Shown here: positions 16,685 through 25,522 of the stretch, piece after piece
Numbering within the stretch: the first letter of the stretch is position 1
Layout of the letters: each line of letters starts with the position of its first letter
Made by a program: the position numbers and the translations under genes
Notes under the pieces: generated by a model
What the model was told of the DNA's origin: nothing
The model's input: the letters and a program-made list of their open reading frames with translations, nothing else
Database searches by the model: none
Origin: Burkholderia cepacia
Lineage (GTDB): Bacteria > Pseudomonadota > Gammaproteobacteria > Burkholderiales > Burkholderiaceae
Assembly (NCBI RefSeq): GCF_001718835.1
Contig: NZ_CP013442.1
Location: forward strand, 1-64,000
Direction: 5' to 3'
Length of the DNA: 64,000 nucleotides

Positions 16685-16700
16685 TGGCACAGCCTATGCA
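16685..16700 (+). promoter_or_regulatory. Sigma54-type -24/-12 promoter for the exporter operon
   Basis: TGGCACAGCCTATGCA: GG and GC are separated by 10 bases as sigma54-RNA polymerase requires (consensus TGGCACG-N4-TTGCA). The match lies 38 bp upstream of the GTG at 16738. The remainder of the 290-bp gap after 16447 shows no gene. The operon it would drive ends in a sigma54 activator, which supports the call. Confidence 0.72.
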
Positions 16701-16737
16701 GTATGAGATGCGCCGCGTTCCTCCGAAGGAGTCGACC

Positions 16738-18213
16738 GTGAACACCCGCCTGTCGCCGACCGTCGCGCGCAACCGCCGTGGTCTGATGCGTTCGCTGGCC
16801 CGCATGGCCGGTTCCGCCGGCGCATGCGCGGCGTTGCTGTCCGGCTGCATGGATCTGAACATACCCGCGTACCAGCGCCCGGAAATGCCGGCAAAGGCCA
16901 CGTGGGCGCACGCGCAAGGGCCGGTATCCGCGTCGGACGCGGTCAATCCGGAATGGTGGAAGAGCTTCGACGATCCGACTCTCGACACGCTCATCGACAA
17001 GGCCATCGCGGGCAACGTCGACATCAAGGTGCTGGCGGCCCGCATCGGCGTGGCCGGCGCGCAGGTCGGCGAAGTCCAGGCGGGCGCGCTGCCGAGCGTC
17101 GACCTCGGCGCGGGCGCGGACTTCGAGAAGAGCACGCATCAGAAGCTGTCGAAGACCTACAACCTCGGCAGCCAGGTGAACTGGGACATCGACGTCTGGG
17201 GCAAGGTCGAGAAAGGCGTGCAGGCGCAGAAGGCCGAATTTCACGCGACCGAGGCCGACTGGCGCGCAGGCTACCTGACGCTCGTCGCCGACGTGTCGAG
17301 CACGTACTTCCGGATCCTCCAGTTCGACGACCAGATCGAGCAGGAACAGCGCACGCTCGACAAGAACCGGCAGATCCTCGCGATCTACCAGTCGATGTTC
17401 GCGAACGGCGTCGCGCCGCAGACGGAAGTGCTGCGGCAAAGCGCGGAGATCAACGGGCTGGCGAACGAGCTGATCGAGCTGCACCGTTCGCGCGACAACG
17501 CCGAAAACGCGCTCGCGACGCTGCTGGGCGTGCCGGCCGGCGAATTCAGGATGCCTGCCGGGCATCTGCGGCAGCGCGTCAAGCTGCCGGACGTGCCGAT
17601 GGGGCTGCCCGCGCAACTGCTCGCGCGCCGGCCGGATGTCGTCGCCGCGCAGTATCGCGTGCTCGAATCGTATGACGAAGTGGGCGCGGCGAAGCTGGCG
17701 CAACTGCCGTCGATCAGCCTGACGGGGCGCGGCGGCACCGCGGCGTTCGCGCTGTCGGACCTGTTCAGGGCGTTCACGTTCAGCTTCCTGCCGAGCATCA
17801 ACCTGCCGATGTTCGACCCGGGCGTGCGCGCGCACATCAAGACGACCGACGCGCAGACGAAGGTCGCCGAGCAGCAGTACCGGCAGACCGTGTTCACCGC
17901 GTTCAAGGAGGTGGAAAATGCACTCGTCGATCTCGACGCGCACAAGCGGCAGCGCGTGCAGCTTCAGCAGCAGGGCGAGCGCCTGCGTACCGTCGCCGCG
18001 CAGGTCGAGGCACAGCTCAAGGAAGGGCTCGTGTCGCAACTCGAAGTGCTCGAATCGGAACGTTCGGTGGCGTCCGCGGAGCTCGCGCTGCTCGCCAATC
18101 ATCAGCAGATTCTGAGCGACACGGTCACGCTCTACAAGGCGATCGGCGGCGGCTGGCGCGCGGTCGAAATCTCGAATGCAAGCAGCGAGCCGGCCGGCCA
18201 CGCGATGCAATGA
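16738..18213 (+). CDS. Outer-membrane factor lipoprotein (NodT/TolC family)
   Basis: A 491-residue RND/type I secretion outer-membrane channel subunit. The GTG start at 16738 is preceded by AAGGAG; an ATG at 16696 would overlap the -12 element. The N-terminus carries a lipoprotein signal with lipobox LLSGC (Cys about residue 37), then the NodT opening WWKSFDDPTLDTLIDKAI. Two long outer-membrane-efflux repeats follow, with RPDVVAAQYRV and the coiled-coil segment LEVLESERSVASAELALLAN near the end. It starts the sigma54-promoted operon and overlaps the FHA frame region. It would form the exit duct for the C39-ABC/HlyD exporter downstream. Confidence 0.88.
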   Translation: MNTRLSPTVARNRRGLMRSLARMAGSAGACAALLSGCMDLNIPAYQRPEMPAKATWAHAQGPVSASDAVNPEWWKSFDDPTLDTLIDKAIAGNVDIKVLAARIGVAGAQVGEVQAGALPSVDLGAGADFEKSTHQKLSKTYNLGSQVNWDIDVWGKVEKGVQAQKAEFHATEADWRAGYLTLVADVSSTYFRILQFDDQIEQEQRTLDKNRQILAIYQSMFANGVAPQTEVLRQSAEINGLANELIELHRSRDNAENALATLLGVPAGEFRMPAGHLRQRVKLPDVPMGLPAQLLARRPDVVAAQYRVLESYDEVGAAKLAQLPSISLTGRGGTAAFALSDLFRAFTFSFLPSINLPMFDPGVRAHIKTTDAQTKVAEQQYRQTVFTAFKEVENALVDLDAHKRQRVQLQQQGERLRTVAAQVEAQLKEGLVSQLEVLESERSVASAELALLANHQQILSDTVTLYKAIGGGWRAVEISNASSEPAGHAMQ

Positions 18214-18383
18214 ACACGCCAGTCCTGCGCGGCCGCGCAATCGGCGCCGGCCGATTGACTACCGTCATCGGTCGCCTAAACTTTTTTCACGCGCGTGTCG
18301 CCAGGTGCGTTGGCGGCGCGGCTTCACCAGGGTGGTTCGCAAGCGCGTCGCGTTTCCTGCGCCGCGTGCCCATTGGCAGGCGC

Positions 18384-20270
18384 ATGTCGATCGTTGGCCG
18401 AATCATGGTTCCAGACGCCGCTCCGATTGCCGAGAAACAGGCCGCGCTCGATCGGCAGTTCGACATCGTGCTCAAGCCGGTTTCCCATCCGGAGCTGGGC
18501 GAGATCCGGATCGACAACGCGCTGTTCGCGGTCGGGCGGACGAACACGCCGTTCGCGTCCGCGCGGCCCGAGCTGGTGGCCGACCTGTCGCGCCGACACG
18601 CGCGCATCTTCTTCGAAGGCAGCGCGGCTTATGTCGCCGATCTCGGCAGCAAGAACGGGACGGCCGTCAACGGCGTCGACGTCGGCGACAAGCCGCACCT
18701 GCTGCGCGACGGCGACGAACTGCGCTTCGCCGGCACGCTGGCGTACCGCGTCGCGTTCATGCCGCGCGCGACGCATCAGCCGGCGCGGCCGGCCGTCGTC
18801 ACGCTGTCGCCGGAGCGCGGCGATCTCGGCCTGCAACCGGTCATCATTACCGCCTTCCCGTTCCTCGTGAGCAAGACCGACGACACGTTCGCGTGCTACC
18901 GGAACGCGTATCCGCATCAGGTGAACTACCTGTCGCGGCGTCACGCGCATATCTACATGCAGGACGGCGACGTCTACGTCGAAGATCTCGGCAGCACGAA
19001 CGGCACGTTCGTCGACGGCTGGCGGCTCGACGAGCATGCGGTGCCGCTCGGCGACGGCGCGCTGCTCGCGTTCGGCGGCGATCACTTCGTCTATCGCGTC
19101 GGCGTGCGGCGCGAGCCGGCACCGGACTCCACGGTGACGGCCGCGTCGCCCGGAACCGGCGCGAATGCGGCCGCCGCGGACGCCGACCGGACGACCTTCG
19201 TCGATACCGCGCATTCGTTCCTCGACATCTTCTGCACGGTTCCGGCCGTTCAGCAGGACGACGAAGTCAACCCGCACGCCGCGCATGGCGCCGCCGAAAC
19301 CGTGCATGATGCGCGCCGCCGGCGCGGCAGGTTCGAAGTCTTCCTGTCGGAGTTGAGCGAGGCGTTCGGCGGCAGCGGGCACGTGAACCTGCGCCGGCTC
19401 GGCTGGTGGAGCGGCGGATTGCTCGCCGCGGTCGTCGTGCTGCTCGCGACGCTGTATTTCCAGGACGCGCCGCTGCGCGAGATGCGCGCGCTGCTGGCGC
19501 GCGGCGACACCGTGCACGCGGCGCAACTCGCCGACCGCCATCTCGCGAACCATCCGGACGACACGGCGTTCCTCGCGCTGGGCACCGAGGCGCTCGTCCG
19601 TTCGACGGTGCCGGACTGGATCGCCGCGATGAACGTGCGCGCATTCGAGCGCGCCCGCGCCGTCGTGCAGGACATGCGCACGCTGGCGCGCCACAACCCC
19701 GACGCACGGCCGCTCGTCGACGAAGTCGCGTGGATCGGCGAGCTGCAGGCGTTCGTTGCCGGGCGCGGCGGGCCGGACGCGCCGATCCGCATCTACCGCG
19801 ACGAAGCGCCGATCAAGGCATTGACCGGCCGCTGGAACGACGACCCGGGCGCGCACCAGCGGCTGCTCGACCGGATTTCGTCATACGTTCCCGCGTTCGC
19901 CGTGCCGTATGCCGACGCGCTCAGCCAGGTGCGCAAGCTGCAAACCGACAACTCCGTCTACGTGGCCGCGCTCGAACGGTTGCAGCGCGCGATCGCGTCG
20001 GCGCTCGACGACGACCGGCTCGACGGTCTCCCGGCGCTGCTCGCCGATTACGAGCAGCGCTATCCGCGCCTCGGCGGCTTCGACGCGGTGCGCGCCGATC
20101 TGCAGCAGTACACGCAGTTCGAGAGCGACGCGCGGGCCGGGCGCGGGCCGGCCGTGCTGGATCGCCTCAGGCAGTTCCGCTTCGCGACGCCGCCGTTCGC
20201 CGCGCATGCCGCGACGCTGGAACGGCTCGCTTCCTCGGGAGGGCGCGGTGAAGCTCGACAGTCTCCTTAA
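18384..20270 (+). CDS. Membrane protein with two FHA domains
   Basis: About 628 residues from ATG 18384 (MSIVGRIMVPD); an ATG at 18210, overlapping the previous stop, would add 58 residues without domain character. FHA domain 1 (about 25-125) has VGRTN, SRRHARIFFEG and DLGSKNGTAVNG. FHA domain 2 (about 145-250) has SRRHAHIYM and EDLGSTNGTFVDG. One membrane helix lies near residues 345-365 (GWWSGGLLAAVVVLLATLYF), then an about 260-residue helical C-terminal region that is probably periplasmic. FHA domains bind phosphothreonine, so the cytoplasmic half likely reads the kinase/phosphatase pair encoded nearby (30072, 26867) and couples it to the exporter. Confidence 0.85.
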   Translation: MSIVGRIMVPDAAPIAEKQAALDRQFDIVLKPVSHPELGEIRIDNALFAVGRTNTPFASARPELVADLSRRHARIFFEGSAAYVADLGSKNGTAVNGVDVGDKPHLLRDGDELRFAGTLAYRVAFMPRATHQPARPAVVTLSPERGDLGLQPVIITAFPFLVSKTDDTFACYRNAYPHQVNYLSRRHAHIYMQDGDVYVEDLGSTNGTFVDGWRLDEHAVPLGDGALLAFGGDHFVYRVGVRREPAPDSTVTAASPGTGANAAAADADRTTFVDTAHSFLDIFCTVPAVQQDDEVNPHAAHGAAETVHDARRRRGRFEVFLSELSEAFGGSGHVNLRRLGWWSGGLLAAVVVLLATLYFQDAPLREMRALLARGDTVHAAQLADRHLANHPDDTAFLALGTEALVRSTVPDWIAAMNVRAFERARAVVQDMRTLARHNPDARPLVDEVAWIGELQAFVAGRGGPDAPIRIYRDEAPIKALTGRWNDDPGAHQRLLDRISSYVPAFAVPYADALSQVRKLQTDNSVYVAALERLQRAIASALDDDRLDGLPALLADYEQRYPRLGGFDAVRADLQQYTQFESDARAGRGPAVLDRLRQFRFATPPFAAHAATLERLASSGGRGEARQSP

Positions 20271-21657
20271 GCGCGCGCGGCAGGCGGCGCCGCCGGAGCC
20301 GCCGCGCTCGCTCGGCGAGGCGCTGGAGGATCACAGCGCCGAAGGGATCGCGATCCTGACGGCGCGGCCGTGGCGGCTCACGCAGGCGACCATCCTCGCG
20401 ATGGTCGGGCTCGTCGTGTGTGCGCTGCTGTGGTCGTTCGTCGGCCGCGCCGACGTGATCGTGACCGCGCAGGGCGCGCTCGCGCCGGAGTCGGAGGTGC
20501 GCCGCATCTACGCGCCCGTCGACGGCGAGCTGGTGGACATCTACATTGCCGAAGGCCAGCCGGTCGAGAAGAACGACGTGATCGGCCGGATCAACGCGCG
20601 CGGCGCGATCGAGGCGGCGACCAACGCGCTCGATGCGCGGCTCAAGCTCGACGACGCGGAGCGCGAATGGAAGCAGTTTCCGGACAAGAAGCAGCTGATG
20701 GAGCGCAAGGCCGACGCGCTGAAGCAGCAGATCGAGGTCGAGGAGCACCTGCACCAGAACCGCATTGCCGAAGGCACCAGCAAGCTCGCGCAATCGCAGC
20801 GCGCGCAGGTCGACGAAGCGCGCAGCAACATCGACAACGCGCGCCACGCGCTCGATCTCGCGAAGGACGAACAGGACAAGTACGCGCGCCTGTTCGCGCT
20901 GCCGGGCGGCGGCGGCGTGTCGCAGAGCCAGGTGGAGCAGAAGCGCAGCGCGTACCTGCAGGCCCAGGACAGCTACCGCGTCGCGCAGGCGCGGCTCACG
21001 CAGCTCGAGGCGCAGCAGAGCCACGAGTTCGCGCAGGCGAAGGCGCAACTCGAAGGCAGCGGCGAGACGCTGGCCGGGCTGCGCATCCAGTACGACGCGA
21101 CGGTGCGCGACATCGCGAACACCGAGGAGAAGCTGCGCCTGCAGGTGCAGACGGCGCGCCTTGCCGCGGATGCCGCCGCGCGCATCCGCTTCGAGAACAT
21201 CGACAAGGACAATTTCCTGCTCGTGCTGGCGCCCGTGTCCGGCGTGATCACCGATGTGACCACGACGCAGCCCGGCGACAAGATTCTCGCCAACACGCCG
21301 CTCGGCAGCATCGCGCCGTCCGATGCGCGGCCGGTGGTGAAGGTCGCGATCGCGGAGCAGGACCGCGCGTTCCTGCACGAAGGCTTGCCGGTGAAGCTCA
21401 AGTTCAACGCGTTTCCGTATCAGCGCTACGGCGTGATCGACGGCACGCTCGAATACATCTCGCCGGCGACGAAGCCGCAGGCGCAGACGAAGGAACCCGT
21501 CTACGAAGGCCGCGTGGCGCTTGCGCGCGACGCGTACCTGATCGCCGGCACGAAGTATCCGCTGCGCTACGGGATGACGGCCACGGCGGAAATCGTCGTA
21601 CGCGAGCGGCGGCTGATCGGGTTCGCGCTGGACCCGTTCAGGCAGATCGCGGGCTGA
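20248..21657 (+). CDS. HlyD-family membrane fusion protein
   Basis: A 469-residue periplasmic adaptor of a type I secretion system. The GTG start at 20248 has GGGAGGG just upstream and overlaps the FHA gene end by 23 bp. One N-terminal membrane helix is at about 45-65 (ILAMVGLVVCALLWSFV). The lipoyl half-motif follows (VRRIYAPVDGELVDIYIAEGQ), then a long coiled coil (about 130-310). The second lipoyl half has FLLVLAPVSGVITDV, and the barrel LKFNAFPYQRYGVIDGTLEYIS ends with a membrane-proximal region. It would bridge the C39 ABC transporter and the NodT-type channel. Length and layout match bacteriocin-type HlyD proteins. Confidence 0.9.
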   Translation: MKLDSLLKRARQAAPPEPPRSLGEALEDHSAEGIAILTARPWRLTQATILAMVGLVVCALLWSFVGRADVIVTAQGALAPESEVRRIYAPVDGELVDIYIAEGQPVEKNDVIGRINARGAIEAATNALDARLKLDDAEREWKQFPDKKQLMERKADALKQQIEVEEHLHQNRIAEGTSKLAQSQRAQVDEARSNIDNARHALDLAKDEQDKYARLFALPGGGGVSQSQVEQKRSAYLQAQDSYRVAQARLTQLEAQQSHEFAQAKAQLEGSGETLAGLRIQYDATVRDIANTEEKLRLQVQTARLAADAAARIRFENIDKDNFLLVLAPVSGVITDVTTTQPGDKILANTPLGSIAPSDARPVVKVAIAEQDRAFLHEGLPVKLKFNAFPYQRYGVIDGTLEYISPATKPQAQTKEPVYEGRVALARDAYLIAGTKYPLRYGMTATAEIVVRERRLIGFALDPFRQIAG

Positions 21658-21679
21658 TGGACAAGGGAAGGGGAACGAG

Positions 21680-22432
21680 ATGACGGCAATAGTGCGTATC
21701 GACGATGACGTGATCGGCACCGACGACTTCATCCGCGTGCTGAAGCTCACCGGGCAGTTCGAGGGCCTCGTCGAACAGCAGGTCCGCGACCGGCTGACGG
21801 TGATCGCGGCGAGGAAGATGGGCATGCAGGTGAGCCCGGAGGAAATCCAGGCGCGCGCCGACCAGTTCCGCCGCGTGCGCGGCCTGCACCGCGCCGCGGA
21901 CATGAACCGCTATCTGGACGTGTTCGGCATCAGTCTCGACGAGTTCGAGCGGTTCATCACGGACACGCTGTACCAGGAGAAGACGTTCGACACGGTGTGC
22001 AGCGACGCGGCCGTCGAAGCGTACTTCAAGCTCAATTCGCCGAAGTTCGACAGCATCGAGGTCAGCCACATCGTGCTGGATTCGGAAGGCAAGGCGCGCG
22101 AGATGATGGCGACCCTGGAGGACGACCCGGACTGCTTCGGCGACATGGCGCGCGAGCATTCGATCGCCGACACGAGCGAGCGCGGCGGCGTGATCGGCAA
22201 GGTGCTGCGCGGCTCGCTGAAGACGGACATCGAGGCCAAGGTGTTCAACGCGCACGTGGGCGACCTGCTCGGGCCGTTCGCGGCGCCCGACGGCTCGTTC
22301 TTCGAGATCTTCTCGGTCACCGCGAAACACCCGGCCGCGCTCGACGCCGACGTCGCGTCGGAGGTGCGCCGCCTGCTGCGCGAGGAATGGCTCGCCGAGC
22401 GCGCGCAGGAACACATCATCGAGGCACGCTGA
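21680..22432 (+). CDS. Parvulin-type peptidyl-prolyl isomerase, SurA/PrsA-like, cytoplasmic
   Basis: A 250-residue protein. The N-terminal helical SurA-like region (about 1-115) is followed by a parvulin PPIase domain (about 125-220). That domain has EVSHIVLDSE at its first strand, then CFGDMAREHSIADTSERGGVIG and the GPFAAPDGSFFEIF strand. There is no signal peptide, so unlike SurA or PrsA it should stay in the cytoplasm. It lies 22 bp after the HlyD gene and 18 bp before the exporter gene, so it is probably a chaperone or isomerase that keeps the exported peptide in a form the C39 domain can accept (inference). Confidence 0.85.
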   Translation: MTAIVRIDDDVIGTDDFIRVLKLTGQFEGLVEQQVRDRLTVIAARKMGMQVSPEEIQARADQFRRVRGLHRAADMNRYLDVFGISLDEFERFITDTLYQEKTFDTVCSDAAVEAYFKLNSPKFDSIEVSHIVLDSEGKAREMMATLEDDPDCFGDMAREHSIADTSERGGVIGKVLRGSLKTDIEAKVFNAHVGDLLGPFAAPDGSFFEIFSVTAKHPAALDADVASEVRRLLREEWLAERAQEHIIEAR

Positions 22433-22450
22433 ACACGGAGAACCGCACCG

Positions 22451-25400
22451 ATGGACGCCCAAGCCCCCGCTCCGGCCAGCACCCCGTCGCTCGCGGCGTT
22501 TCTCGCGTCGGTGGAGCCGCTGTCGCTGTTCTCGCGCGACGAACTCGACCGCATGGCCGCGCATGCGCAGGTGCGCACCTACGCGTTCGGCGACACCGTC
22601 TGCAACCGCGGCGAACCGGCCGAGGGCCTGTATGTGCTGCGAAGCGGGGCCGTGCGCCTGATCGCCGACGAGCGCGGCAAGGAAACCAGCGTCGGCGTGC
22701 GCAAGGAAGGCGAGGTATTCGGCGAAATGGCGATGCTGCGCGACTGCTGGCACGAGGTGTCGGTGCGCGCGTCGAAGAAGACCGAGGTGCTGTGCATCCC
22801 GCGCAGCGCGATCGAGCCGATCCTGCGCGACAACCCCGCCGCGCAGGCATTCGTGACGAGCTATGTGGCGATCAGCTCGGCCGGCGGTTTCGTGACGCGG
22901 CTGTTCGACCTGCGCGGCAAGCTGACGCGCGCCGAGCTCGAGGAATACGTGTCGAGCGTCGGCGTGAAGCGCGTCGCGGCCGGCAAGGAGATCGTGCGGC
23001 AGGGGCCGGGCGGCGACCTGCGGCTGTACGTGGTGCGCCAGGGCGAGGTGAGCGTGTCGTGCCGCGAGGACGGCAACGACTATCCGCTCGCGACGCTCGG
23101 CGCAGGCGAGATCTTCGGCGAGCGCGCGTGCCTGCTGCGGCAGGAGCAGGCGGCGACCGTCACCGCCGTCACCGATACGCGCCTGCTCGTCATTCCGGAA
23201 AAGACCGTGCACTTCATGCTCGAGCGCAACCCGAAACTGCGCGAGGTGCTCGAGGAGCGCATCCGTTTCGTGGATCAGGAGCTGCAGCGGCAGAAGAAGC
23301 TCGCCGAGCGGCGCCGCCACCCGCTGCAGATCGACATCGGCGCCGACGCCGCGTTCGGCGAGCGCATGATCAAGCGTTTCGTGCTGGTCGAGCAGGCGGA
23401 GGAAATGGATTGCGGGGCGGCGTGCCTCGCGATGATCTGCCGCCACTACGGCATCGCGATGACGCTCGGCAAGCTGCGCGATCTCGCGAACGTGACGACG
23501 CAGGGCGCGACGCTCGACAGTCTCGCGCGCACCGGCGAGGCGGTCGGCTTCGCGACGCGCGGCGTGCAGTGCACGTACGAGGCGCTGCTCGGGTTCGACC
23601 TGCCGTTCATCGTGCACTGGGAGGGCTACCACTACGTCGTCGTGTACGGCGTGTCGAAGTCGTGGGTGCGGATCGCCGATCCGGCGCTCGGCTTCAGGAA
23701 GCTGAGCGTCGAGGCGTTCGAGCGCGGCTGGAGCGGCACCTGCCTGCTGTTCACCGCGAGCGCGACGGCCGCGCCGCCGGTCGAGTCACGTTCGCCGTGG
23801 GTGCGCTTCATCGGCTACCTGCGTCCTTACAGGAAGATTCTCGCGCACCTGTTCCTGGCGACGTTCGTGATCCAGGTGCTCGGCGTCATTCCGCCGCTGA
23901 TCATCCAGAGCGTGCTGGACGGGGTGATCGTGCACCAGAACGTCAGCCTGCTGCACCTGCTGATTGCCGGGCTCGTCATTTCGCACGTGTTTACCCAGCT
24001 GATGACCACGATCCGCGCCCACCTGTCCAACTTCATGGTGCGCAGTCTCGATTTCGCGATGATGTCGCAGTTCTACAAGCACACGATGTCGCTGCCGTAT
24101 TCGTTCTTCGCGCGCCGCAAGAGCGGCGACGTGTTCGCGCGCTTCCAGGAAAACCAGACGATCCGGGCGTTCCTGACGGAGTCCACCGTGACTACCGCGC
24201 TCAATCTCCTGATGATCTTCATCTACTTCACGATCATGTTTCTCTACAACGTGAAGATGACGCTGGTGCTGATCGCCTTCGTGATCCCGATCATGGCGCT
24301 CACGGCGCTCGCGACCCCGAAGCTGAAAGGCTATGCGCGCGAGGTGTTTGCCGCGTCCACCGATGCGAAGTCGCTGCTGATGGAGACGCTCGGCGGCGTC
24401 GAGACCGTGAAGGGCATGGGCATCGAGCGGTCGGTGCGGCTGAAGTGGGAGCGCAAGTACGCGAAGGCGCTCGACGTCCAGTACCGCGCGCAGGCATTCA
24501 ATATCCTGGTGGCGCTCGGCGGCCAGCTGCTGAATGCGGCGACCACGATCGTGATCCTGTGGGTCGGCGCGAACCTCGTGCTCGCGCATGAACTCAGCAT
24601 CGGGCAGCTGATCGCCTTCAATGCGTTCATGGGCAGCGTGCTGGCGCCGCTGATGGGGCTCGTCGGCATGTGGAGCCTGATGAACGACGCGGCGGTGGCG
24701 ATGGAGCGGCTCGGCGACGTGCTCGACATCGAGCCCGAGCAGCCGCCGTCCGAACTGGCCTCGCGCGTGCTGCTGCCCGACCTGCAGGGCGACATCAGCT
24801 TCGACGGCGTGTATTTCCGCTATGGCGGCAACGAAACGCCTTACGTGCTGGAGAACATCAACTGCACGATCAAGCGCGGCGAGATGGTGGCGATCGTCGG
24901 GCGCAGCGGTTCGGGGAAAACCACGCTGGCGAAGCTGCTCGTCGGCTTCTATGCGCCGACGGACGGCAAGATCGTGGTGGACGGCTACGACATGAGCGCG
25001 ATCGACAAGGCTTGCTACCGTGCGCAGATCGGCTACGTGATGCAGTCCAACCTGGTGTTTTCAGGATCGATCGCCGAGAACATCGCATGCGGCGACGCGA
25101 GCCCCGACTGGCGCCGCATGGAGGAGGTCGCGCGGATGGCCGACGCGCATGCCTTCATCAGCAAATTGCCGCTCGGCTACGAGCAGGTGGTGGGCGAGCG
25201 CGGCGTGGGCCTGTCCGGCGGCCAGATCCAGCGGCTTTGCATCGCGCGCGCGCTGTATCACGACCCGCGCCTGCTCGTGTTCGACGAGGCGACGTCGTCG
25301 CTCGACACGCAGTCGGAGAGCAACATCCTCGCGAACATGCACGAGATCCTGCAAGGGCGCACGGCGGTGATCATCGCGCACCGGCTCAGCACCATCATGC

Positions 25401-25522
25401 GCGCCGACAAGATCCTCGTCCTGTACGAAGGCGCGATCGTCGAACAGGGCTCGCACGACGAGCTGGTCGCCCTCAAGGGCATGTATTACCAGCTCGTGCA
25501 GAAACAACTGGGCGCAACATGA
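22451..25522 (+). CDS. C39-peptidase ABC exporter with two N-terminal cyclic-nucleotide-binding domains
   Basis: A 1023-residue fusion. Two cNMP-binding-like domains (about 20-150 and 150-285; e.g. GDTVCNRGEPAEGLYVLRSG and GAGEIFGERACLL) come first. A C39 peptidase follows (about 305-440) with catalytic Cys in EEMDCGAACLAM (about 320), His in GYHYVVVYG (about 394) and Asp in IADPALG (about 410). A six-helix ABC membrane domain spans about 450-740. The NBD has Walker A GRSGSGKTT (about 817), signature LSGGQIQR (about 921) and LLVFDEATSSLD. C39 domains cleave after GG or GA in peptide leaders while exporting the core. The catalytic residues are all present, so it should be active. Its stop overlaps the next start (ATGA). 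Confidence 0.93.
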   Translation: MDAQAPAPASTPSLAAFLASVEPLSLFSRDELDRMAAHAQVRTYAFGDTVCNRGEPAEGLYVLRSGAVRLIADERGKETSVGVRKEGEVFGEMAMLRDCWHEVSVRASKKTEVLCIPRSAIEPILRDNPAAQAFVTSYVAISSAGGFVTRLFDLRGKLTRAELEEYVSSVGVKRVAAGKEIVRQGPGGDLRLYVVRQGEVSVSCREDGNDYPLATLGAGEIFGERACLLRQEQAATVTAVTDTRLLVIPEKTVHFMLERNPKLREVLEERIRFVDQELQRQKKLAERRRHPLQIDIGADAAFGERMIKRFVLVEQAEEMDCGAACLAMICRHYGIAMTLGKLRDLANVTTQGATLDSLARTGEAVGFATRGVQCTYEALLGFDLPFIVHWEGYHYVVVYGVSKSWVRIADPALGFRKLSVEAFERGWSGTCLLFTASATAAPPVESRSPWVRFIGYLRPYRKILAHLFLATFVIQVLGVIPPLIIQSVLDGVIVHQNVSLLHLLIAGLVISHVFTQLMTTIRAHLSNFMVRSLDFAMMSQFYKHTMSLPYSFFARRKSGDVFARFQENQTIRAFLTESTVTTALNLLMIFIYFTIMFLYNVKMTLVLIAFVIPIMALTALATPKLKGYAREVFAASTDAKSLLMETLGGVETVKGMGIERSVRLKWERKYAKALDVQYRAQAFNILVALGGQLLNAATTIVILWVGANLVLAHELSIGQLIAFNAFMGSVLAPLMGLVGMWSLMNDAAVAMERLGDVLDIEPEQPPSELASRVLLPDLQGDISFDGVYFRYGGNETPYVLENINCTIKRGEMVAIVGRSGSGKTTLAKLLVGFYAPTDGKIVVDGYDMSAIDKACYRAQIGYVMQSNLVFSGSIAENIACGDASPDWRRMEEVARMADAHAFISKLPLGYEQVVGERGVGLSGGQIQRLCIARALYHDPRLLVFDEATSSLDTQSESNILANMHEILQGRTAVIIAHRLSTIMRADKILVLYEGAIVEQGSHDELVALKGMYYQLVQKQLGAT

